Assembly (NCBI RefSeq): GCF_004337985.1
Contig: NC_043741.1
Span: 6,024,417-6,088,416, forward strand
Source: Pyricularia pennisetigena
Taxonomy: Eukaryota > Ascomycota > Sordariomycetes > Magnaporthales > Pyriculariaceae
Direction: 5' to 3'
Length of the DNA: 64,000 nt
Shown here: positions 56,322 to 64,000 of the stretch, piece after piece
Position numbering within the stretch: position 1 is the stretch's first letter
Layout: each line of letters begins with the position of its first letter
The notes under the pieces: model-generated
Told to the model about the DNA's origin: nothing
What the model saw: the letters and a program-made list of their open reading frames with translations, nothing else
Databases searched by the model: none
Program-made: the position numbers and the translations under genes

Positions 56322-57765
56322 TTATTGTGCGGGGCCGTCATTTTTCGTCGTTGTCAGCGGTGTCTGGCCGAGCTCCAAGGCAGTGCCTGTGGCATGGAAT
56401 CCGTCAACAGTTATGGAGACGGCACCGGCAGTTACAAGCTGGATTCAAAGTTGTAGGTTAGTCAAAGTCATTCCTACAGGGTTGCGCGAGTCTGCAAACA
56501 AAAGGGGCCCGGCTTACGGCTCTGGAGAGATCGTCTATCAAATCCTGAACATCCTCAATCCCGACACAAAGCCGGATAATGTCCTCCGGCATCTGCCTTT
56601 CCTTGCGCGTCTTGGCATCGATGCTCGCATGGCTCATCTGGCAAGGCATGCTGATGAGACTGTTGACACATCCAAAGCTGACGCTGATGGCCCATAGGCG
56701 TGCGGCCTCGACGATGCGTTGAGACAGTTCCGCATCGCCCGTCTCAAAGGACAAAACAGCACCGGCGCCCCGGGCCATGGACCAGTGTAAATCGTACTGC
56801 GGGTGCGACTTCAGGCCCGGGTAGCGGACACGGAAGCCGTGGGACTCGAGGAACTCGGCTATGCGTTGGGCGTTGGCCTGCTGTTTTTCCATGCGCACAG
56901 CCAACGTCTTGATGCCGCGCATGAGCAGGAAAGAGTCGTTCGGCGAGAGTCCGCAGCCAGTAGCATTGACGGTGAAGTACATGCGATCGGCCAGAGCGGC
57001 ATCGTTACAGGCAACGATGCCCGACATGATGTCGTGGTGTCCAGAGAGATATTTGGTTCCGGACTCGTACACAATGTCGGCGCCAAGATCCAGGGGGTTG
57101 CATAGCATGGGGGAAAGCATGGTGTTGTCAACGACGACCAGGGCTTTAGAGTTGCGGTCGTGGGCGGCGCGGGCAATGGTGGCAACATCGACGATTTTGA
57201 TGAGTGGGTTCGTCGGCGTCTCGAGAAGGACCATGGCAGTCTTGGGCGAGACTGTGGCAGCAACGCGGTCGATGTCGGTGGTGTCAATGTGGTGGACGAT
57301 GATGCCCTGGTTCGCCGAGAGGTAGGTGAGCAGACGGTTGGTACCTCCGTACAGGTCATCTCCGGTGATGACCTCGTCGCCGGGACGCAGCAGGCGCGTA
57401 ATCACATCCAAGGCGCCCATGCCAGAGCCAACAGCCAGGGCACGGTTAGCGTTCATGATCTTGGCCATGTGACGCTCCAGGTGCGTCCTCGTCGGATTCC
57501 CTGAGCGTGTGTAGTCATACTCGCTGTTGCCACCGGCTGCTGAAGATTGCTTGAAGGTGGCGGACTGGTAGATGGGGATGCTGGAGGCGCCATACTGATC
57601 CTTGGTTTCTGTGTATACCAGCTCGGTCGCCAGAGCGTAACGGCGGCGGCCGTTCGACGGGCTGGAAGGTGCTGGCGATGGCGGCAAGTCATGGCCGTCA
57701 AGATCCACCAGGCCAAGAGCCTTCTTGGCGCCGACGGCAGACGGAATGATGGGCTGGCCGGCCAT
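56322..57765 (-). CDS. cystathionine beta-lyase (met-2/metG/STR3 type)
   Basis: PLP enzyme cleaving cystathionine to homocysteine, pyruvate and ammonia in methionine synthesis. Exons 57765-56518 and 56438-56322 give 454 residues. The catalytic lysine is Lys238 in SGTKYLSGHHDIMSG; other PLP-site features are TRSGNPTRTHLERHM, SGMGALDVITRLLRPGDEV, GDDLYGGTNRLL, ETPTNPLIKIVD and VVDNTMLSPM, which favour beta-lyase over gamma-lyase. The 79-nt intron (GTAAGC, GACTAAC branch, ATCCAG, phase 0) near the 3' end replaces the read-through tail with LVTAGAVSITVDGF, the expected family ending, followed by HATGTALELGQTPLTTT and stop at 56322-56324. A TGACTCA element abuts the start codon and TGACTCC lies at 57981-57987, matching the Gcn4/CPC1 amino-acid control core. 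Confidence 0.95.
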
Positions 57766-57767
57766 GA

Positions 57768-57774
57768 TGACTCA
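57768..57774. promoter_or_regulatory. CPC1/Gcn4-type TGACTCA element
   Basis: Exact TGACTCA (palindromic core) 2 nt upstream of the cystathionine beta-lyase ATG; a one-mismatch copy, TGACTCC, lies at 57981-57987 in a more usual promoter position. General amino acid control of methionine genes by CPC1 is known in fungi; use of these copies is inference. Confidence 0.4.
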
Positions 57775-59118
57775 CTCGTCTGATTTGGGTTATATTATGG
57801 AGTGGGTTGTGCGCCAATCTTGTATTCTTCTTGTATTGGCTGCAAGAGACGCGGCCCAACGGTACGTCGTCAATCGAATTATCTACCAGGAACAGCGTGT
57901 ATACCTGGGCAGATAGGCAAGTAGTATTTTGGAAAGGCTGTCCGTGTATTACAGTCTTGCGACTTTGTACTGTGGTTGAGTGACTCCGATTTAGCTCCGC
58001 CCTCTTACGTGGGGTCGGGTTAAATTGACTTATGATAAGAAGTCGACCTACCTTCGTCTGAGGCAAGAGGAAGCAAGACGGACTGCTCGTAGTCAATGTA
58101 GGGAATAGACAGCAAAGCCTCTCTGGTAGGGAATGATGGAGAGAAAATTGCTAATCTCAATTGTAGGAGCCGATGTTTCCAAAAGAAAGACCCGACCGCC
58201 GGTCCATCTGCAGGTCGGTAACGGCTGGAGATCTGATGTGGGTGGAGAAAATTGGGTGACGCAAAGGGATTTTGCTGCTGTACCGTACCGTTGACAGGGA
58301 TTGCCTTCTTCATATATTTTATTATTGTAAATCCCATTGGACTTTACCTTTCAGTGGTTCGGCATGGAATATACCTATTTTGTCGACTTGAATTGATTAT
58401 AGCTCATTACACAATGAAGTAGTCCATCATGATCCAGGGTGGATTTAGTTGACGGACAAATACGTTCGTCTTGAGTTTATCAACATGTTCTTTCATGGTC
58501 ATACTACAAGACTGCGGCCGCTTTGGGCTTAAAAAAAAAACCCCCCCCCTACTATAGGTTCAGAGATAAATATTCACCCTAATCTGGGGTAGCTCTTTTG
58601 GAGACCAAAAAAAAAAAGCACCCACCTTACAGTCCGATTTCCGGAGCGGAGCAGAGAATGTGGGGCACCACTGGCCATTGTTTGTGGTAAACACAAATTC
58701 AGTGCATAGCAATACGTGGGGCCTAAAATGACGTGCTTGCCCAGGGTGTATTTTGCAATAGCGATGGCCGACTGTTGGCTTTTGCAGGCGATGCTCCCTA
58801 CATGGATACTCTGATACTTCTTACCAAGAGCTGGCTGGCAATCCAGGTCGGTGGCATATGCGATTTACGACCCGTGATTCTTGACCCAGAGCTACACCTA
58901 AATTAAATAGTTTATCAGACAATTGTTCGTCTCAAGCATGGTGATTCGTCTTTGAAATGCCATTTATTTATATTTACGCAGATCCAATTATGCCATCATG
59001 GAACCTTGGTCTTGCCTGTCTAAGTTCATCTCATCAAAAAAAACATTATGCAATAAAAACATGCCAGTCGAATTGACGAACCGGGAGGCGGCAACACTAG
59101 AATTAGCACCAAGCAAGT
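57775..59118. other. upstream region of cystathionine beta-lyase and 3' flank of Msp1
   Basis: 1.3 kb; the left part should be the cystathionine beta-lyase promoter, the right part the Msp1 3' UTR. It holds an A10-C9 homopolymer junction at 58531-58549. No supported coding sequence. Confidence 0.5.
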
Positions 59119-60591
59119 TTAATCAGGTGACACCGGTCTCGTGTGCTCTTCATCGACATCCTCATACTCGCTGTCCGCTGCGCGTTCCGCATGCTTTTCT
59201 GTGGCGAAATTTTGCTTTGTCGTGCTGTTTTTCTTCTCTCCCATGCTTGCCACCCGGGGTCCAGCCCCCTTCCTGGTGAAGAAGTCATCAGTACGGATTC
59301 CCCGGACTTGAGTGGGGTCGATGCTGGACATGGGTGTCCCGGCCGCACGCTGTGTTCGAATAAACTCGCGCATGGGCGACATGGCCGCGTCACGACATGC
59401 GTCTTTGATCTCGCTGCCTGACATGCCCGCCGTCACGGCTGCGATATATTCGATGTCAAAGTGCTCAGGATCCCGCTTGGTTTCGCCCAAAATGAGTTCC
59501 AAGATGCGCCGGCGCTGTTCTGTGCCGGGCAACGGTACGGGGAACTTTTTGGGCATTCTCCTTAGGATTGCCTCGTCGATATCGTTTATTCGGTTCGTTG
59601 CACCCAGCACCATTATCCTCGAGGGAACCCCCGACGCATTGGCCGACGTTAATCCGTCCCAGAGAGTCATAAACCTAAAGTGAAAGAAACAAGTCAACAA
59701 ATGCTTGCTTTGACGGATTAGACCTGGGACTTACTCTGCCTTGACCATGCCGCTGGCCTCGTGCTCTCCACTCCTTCGGGTTCCCAGGACGGCGTCGATC
59801 TCATCAATGAATATGATAGCGGGTTGGAGCTTCCGGGCCAGCGAGAAGACAGCTCGGACGAGCTTGTTAGAGTCTCCATACCACTTCTCCGTCAGGGTCG
59901 AGATGTGTAGGTTGATGAAGGATGCACCGCTTTCATGCGCAACGGCCTTGGCAAGCATCGTCTTTCCGCAGCCAGGAGGCCCATAGAGAAGAACACCCGA
60001 TGGCGCGGACAGAAGTGGAGCAGCGTGTGAGTATAAGTGAGGCATTGTCAGAGGATAGATGACCGACTCCTTGACCTCTTCAATAATGTCTTCCAGGCCG
60101 CCGATAGCTGTGTAGGATAACCGTTAGAGCTTGCAAAAGTTGAGAAGACGCGCCATCTTCCATGTAAACGTACCGTCAAATCCAACATTTATATCCTCCG
60201 GCGCAACGACATCCATCGCAATCATGTTTTCGTATTCGTTCAACTGCAGCTCCTCGACAGCCGGGCCGTTTTTCTGACCACCTTCGCCATCTTCGGCCTC
60301 TCCATTTGCTGTGCCATCGCTGTTTTGTATCTTGCGCAATCTCTGGAGGTTCGCCTTTGCTCTTAATCGAGCCTGTTCGTGCTTCTCCTTGTCTGGGTCG
60401 CCCAGTGTCGATGATAGAGAAGATAAAATGTTCTTCGTCAGAAAGTAAAGGGTTGCTGTCTGTTCCACAAAATGATGTGTGAGTGACGGTGGGATTATGT
60501 TTGAAGAAAAGTTATCAAGATGTAGACATACCATGCCAGCAAAGACAACAATGTCTATGAAGTAGTCGGTGGCCCTTTTTCGGTCGGCCAT
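59119..60591 (-). CDS. MSP1: Msp1/ATAD1 mitochondrial outer-membrane AAA ATPase
   Basis: Hexameric AAA+ extractase that removes mislocalised tail-anchored proteins from the mitochondrial outer membrane. Exons on the minus strand: 60591-60532, 60459-60174, 60107-59735 and 59674-59119, giving 424 residues (phases 0, 1, 2). An N-terminal membrane anchor lies in residues about 9-30 ([11 protein letters not shown] joined to [12 protein letters not shown]). A linker with an Asn/Glu-rich stretch precedes [20 protein letters not shown]. Walker A is GPPGCGKT (158-165), pore-loop 1 is EKWYGDS, Walker B is IIFIDE (213-218), sensor and arginine-finger regions are [21 protein letters not shown]. The C-terminal part ends with a helix and an acidic tail ([13 protein letters not shown]). 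Start chosen at [11 protein letters not shown]; an upstream in-frame ATG would add an unlikely Cys/Ser-rich stretch. Confidence 0.96.
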
Positions 60592-61422
60592 TGTGAAAGA
60601 CTTTTTCCCCAAGTTCGTGACGAAATCTGAGCAATATAAATACCTTGTTCCGGTATTGATATTTGGCAATAGAGAATATGCACCACTGCTGTCAGAGATG
60701 GTGCAAAAAGTTGCTGCAACTGGCAATTTTCGAACCCTTGCACGGTCTTGGGTTCGCGCCCTGTCCTGGGCCTAGGCTAAAGATTTCCATGTGGTCAAAG
60801 AGGTACGCGTCGAGGCGAAATGATTATGTAATGCATGGTATCCCTTTTCGCCCCTGAACCCCTGGTACAGTCCGCGTTGACTCTTTTCATACCGTACCTA
60901 GGAACGGAATTTCAAACATGTTGACGAGCTGTCGGCTCGTCAGATAATGTCTTATTCAATATGATCTGGGGCTGAAAGCCTGACTAGCATGGAATCGGAT
61001 CACAAATTCAAACATCTATGAGGCTAATACCCTCTAAACGTTGATCCGGCGTGTTTTTGTGTTCACGTTTAATGCCCTTGGTCAGCTGCTCGTGGCTGAA
61101 CTTGGACCAAAACTGCAAGCAATCGAAACATGTGTTTTTTTTGGGTCTGGCTGAATATGCTTTGTCCTTCTCAAGCGCCGTTGGTACTCTCAACATCCAG
61201 CTAAGCCCTGTGTGCTTTTCACGTATAGCTTTTTTCGGCTTGTTTTCGGTCCGGAAAACTTTGTCCGGATATAAGTCGATGTGTTATGCGGCACAGTCAA
61301 CCTGTGTAAAGACTTTGCCACACAAGGTGACAGGACATACACACGTAAGCCGCCACAAGCTTGCGGCTTGTACCGGCTGGACGGAATGGGGTTTATGCTC
61401 CAAAACAGCTAGGTTGTAACGG

Positions 61423-61464
<42 letters not shown>

Positions 61465-61976
61465 CAATCACATTGACAACTCCAAGCCGATTGAACGTGT
61501 TACCAGTGGTGTGTGATCAACCTTGGCTTGCTTGGCTTGTAATGAATTCTGACACCTCCCTTTACTTCCCTGATATCTTCTCGTGCATACTACCGAAGAC
61601 CTGGTAAAGTTTAGGAACCTTAGTTTGATATTCCAATTGAACCAATTGTGTATATATTCTGTTTGATGCCGTGAAGATTCAAGGCATATTGCCACCTCGT
61701 ATTGTTAGGGACCGGGGTGGGTTTTTGTTACATATTACTTGCCTATCTAGGTATGTTTGTTAAAGTTCTTGGTTTACAGGTACAATCTATTAAGGTATAT
61801 CGAGCTGCTGCGCAGATGGCAGCTTCATTGTAGTTGTGGACACCCCCCGCCCCCCTAAAGCGCGCCTGCGGGGTAACATCGCTTCCGCTTGCACGTCCTA
61901 TGTAGCAAAAGATAACGGTGCCGAATCGGAGCAGCAGGGCGAGTAATTGAGACGTTGTCCAAACTACAAGTCCAGT
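60592..61976. promoter_or_regulatory. divergent intergenic region, Msp1 / SDR
   Basis: 1.4 kb with an uninterrupted A37 tract at 61427-61463 and C-rich runs at about 61841-61855. A B-box-like string near 60750 lacks the rest of a tRNA. No supported coding sequence. Confidence 0.5.
61427..61463. repeat. poly(A) tract of 37 nt
   Basis: Uninterrupted A37 on the plus strand in non-coding DNA about 510 nt upstream of the SDR start. Confidence 0.95.
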
Positions 61977-63200
61977 ATGACCATCGTAACAGGTACTGCA
62001 ACCGCCATAATCCCCAGAGTCTTGTTACGCCGTCAAAGGACATCTCCCATACCGTTCTTGGCCAAAGGGTTTCGCCTAGTCTTCTCAGCAAAGATGTCGG
62101 CCACCGCAATGGGGAAGCGCCTCGAGGGCAAAACAATAGTCATCACTGGAGCATCTTCCGGGATCGGGCGTAGCTGTGCCTTTGAGTTTGCTCGCACCAG
62201 CCCCAAGAACTTGAAGCTGGTCCTGACGGCTCGTCGCATCGACACGCTCAAGGAGATCGCCAAAGAGATAAATGCCGAAGTTGGTGAGGGCGTCAAGGTA
62301 TTGCCGTTCCAGCTCGACGTCAGCAAACCGGATGAGGTCCGCGGGTTTGTCCAAGCTCTGCCTGAGGAGTTCCAGGATATCAACGTCCTCGTCAACAATG
62401 CGTATGTCACTCAGAGCTGTGCCCTATACTTTACGCCCTAGACCCGAAAAAAAACCCCCCCAACGCAATGATACCGCTGGCTATGGGCACGAATAATAAT
62501 GCGAATCTTATAGGGGTCTGGTAAAAGGAGTTGCACAGGCTCCTGCCATCGCCGAGGAGGATATAAACATCATGATGGCGACTAACGTGACTGGTCTCAT
62601 CAACATGACACAAGCCGTGCTTGCGATTTACAAAAAGCGGCCTGAAGGAGGGGCGGGCGATATCATCAATATCGGTAGCATAGCTGGTCGTGAGCCCTAT
62701 GCTGGTGGTAGCATATACTGCGCAACCAAGGCTGCAGTCCGGAGCTTTAGTGAGTCCTTGCGAAAGGAGTTGGTAGCAACTCGGATCCGGGTTATGGAAA
62801 TTGACCCGGGTCAGGTTGAAACCGTAAGTAACCTTGATGAATTTGACCTGGCAGAATTTCTCTTTCCACTTTTGCTTCTTTTCTTACATGAGAGCAATGC
62901 TAACACCCTTTTGTTATACAGGAGTTTTCTGTTATTCGGTTCTATGGTGACAAGGCAAAGGCAGATGCAGTCTATGCGTGAGTTTTCCCTTGCACCATTT
63001 AGTTGCACTACCCAATTACAGAAAACACTAACCAATTTTCTATTTCACGATATGAAAGGGGCTGTGATCCTCTCACGCCGGACGATATCGCCGAGGTAGT
63101 TGTGTTCGTCGCAGGACGGAGAGAGAACGTCGTTGTAGCCGACACTCTCATCTTTCCTCAGCACCAGGCAAGTTATCACCCCATTATCCGAATGTTGTAG
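61977..63200 (+). CDS. NADP-dependent L-allo-threonine/3-hydroxy acid dehydrogenase (SDR, YMR226C type)
   Basis: Classical short-chain dehydrogenase; the yeast homologue YMR226C oxidises L-allo-threonine, serine and other 3-hydroxy acids with NADP+. Exons 61977-62401, 62514-62823, 62922-62977 and 63059-63200 (phases 2, 0, 2). Numbered from the second ATG (62094, 271 residues, close to the 267 of yeast): TGASSGIG cofactor loop at 18-25, NNAG at 101-104, catalytic Ser158, Tyr171 and Lys175 (YCATK), then IDPGQVETEF across the second splice, and an ending DTLIFPQHQASYHPIIRML parallel to the yeast C-terminus. From the first ATG (61977) the protein is 310 residues with a 39-residue basic, acid-free N-terminus (IPRVLLRRQRTSPIPFLAK) resembling a mitochondrial presequence. 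Read-through of the NNA|gtatgt junction would truncate the protein. Confidence 0.93.
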
Positions 63201-64000
63201 AATCTTGGCTGATACAAAGCCATGCAAACTTAACAGGGTGCCGCTACGGTTGTGCACCGAAGATCGACTTGAAGCAGTCAAAGTGCTGCGGCGTCGATCT
63301 TGTGGGCTGGGCTGGGCGAGGAAGGAAAGTTGGGATTCGCGGCATATAGACACGCACTGTCTCTATTTGAAGTAGCTGCCGGCAGTAAATATATGGGTAT
63401 TTTTCTGAGCTTCAGCCATATATACAAAGCATGTTCGTAAGCGGCTCTTTTGTTATTCCCTCACTGACGTATTGAAAGTGGCATTTGCTAGCCAAATCAT
63501 CATCTTGGTCGTCGTGGAGATAGCCCACCTTTCGCCGAGGGGTGGTCCGTTGTTTGTCGAGCTCCTACTGCACCTACAGGGAACGGTACTTGGTATGTGA
63601 TAGAGTTGTCAACCCCCGCAGCGAACCACATTAGCTGGAACAACGTCATAGCTAATCCGAGCCGAAGCTTGATTGAACTGGGTACTGATCAACAGGGATG
63701 TTATTCGTGGTTGTTTCATGCACTGGCACTACTGTAGTTACAGTTTGTAAAAAATACTATGGGAAGGCACGGTTATTATAGTGCCTGGACGCTTGGCATC
63801 GGTCTGTCTCTGCCGGTTTCCTGCTGTTTCTCGAACGACTGACTGGGAGCGGGCCGGGTTGTGGGCGCAGCCTATCTGCCTCGTATTTACTGACAGTATC
63901 ACTAGTGCGCGCATACTACTGTGGGTCAGTGTCCCGTCAATTGGATCAAACAAACGAGCATGTGGCAATTATGGGTGGTGGATAACGCGCGAGTTAAAAA
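63201..64000. other. 3' flank, no gene seen
   Basis: 800 nt downstream of the SDR to the window edge. Short ORFs only; nothing recognisable on either strand. Confidence 0.55.

Noticed and set aside
56492..56517. 26-nt GT...AG intron in cystathionine beta-lyase
   Set aside because: Too short to splice; the 79-nt alternative restores the conserved C-terminus.
60725..60775. B-box-like GGGTTCGCGCCC upstream of Msp1
   Set aside because: No matching A-box, T-stem does not form, no T-run terminator at the right place.

Overview
The window is nuclear DNA of a filamentous ascomycete (Pezizomycotina). The compact spliced genes (introns mostly 50-300 nt, GT-AG, CTAAC-type branch sites), a fungal Zn2Cys6 regulator, a BNA7-type formamidase, a UAF-Rrn10-like protein and the AGC1/Scc3/Msp1 complement all point that way. 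Codon use and gene style suggest a Sordariomycete, possibly Magnaporthaceae, but that last step is inference. Two assembly gaps (N runs at 9788-10148 and 31892-32216) interrupt the sequence.

Layout: the 3' part of a DEAH-box RNA helicase (+) converges on importin alpha (-). Importin alpha and the telomere protein POT1 (+) are divergent. An MFS monocarboxylate-type transporter (-) is broken by gap 1. About 4.9 kb of non-coding DNA follows, then a 703-residue Zn2Cys6 regulator (-), then about 6.5 kb without a gene up to a B-type cyclin (+). After 2.7 kb of intergenic DNA come a calcium-regulated mitochondrial aspartate/glutamate carrier (+), gap 2 in its 3' flank, a secreted-type FAD oxidoreductase (-), a cystinosin-like PQ-loop transporter (+), a small DUF7704-like membrane protein (-) and the cohesin subunit Scc3 (+). 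Next are kynurenine formamidase (-), a Rrn10-like UAF subunit (-), the CSA/Rad28 WD40 protein (+), a secreted Ser/Thr-rich repeat protein (-) and a Serinc/TMS1 membrane protein (+). A gene-poor 5 kb holds two small candidate genes. The right end carries cystathionine beta-lyase (-), the Msp1 AAA ATPase (-) and an L-allo-threonine-dehydrogenase-type SDR (+).

Most genes are housekeeping and functionally unrelated; I see no metabolic gene cluster, CRISPR array, rRNA or convincing tRNA, and no intact transposon. Themes that recur are chromosome maintenance (POT1, Scc3, CSA, cyclin B) and mitochondrial or organelle function (AGC1, Msp1, a possible mitochondrial form of the SDR). The least explained items are the Zn2Cys6 regulator with a C-terminal zinc cluster and an N-terminal beta-grasp-like region, the secreted protein with 19-residue repeats, a small TATA-driven gene that only reads through with a GC-AG intron, and several perfect inverted repeats in the gene deserts. 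All splice models come from reading consensus sites and protein conservation; none has transcript support here.
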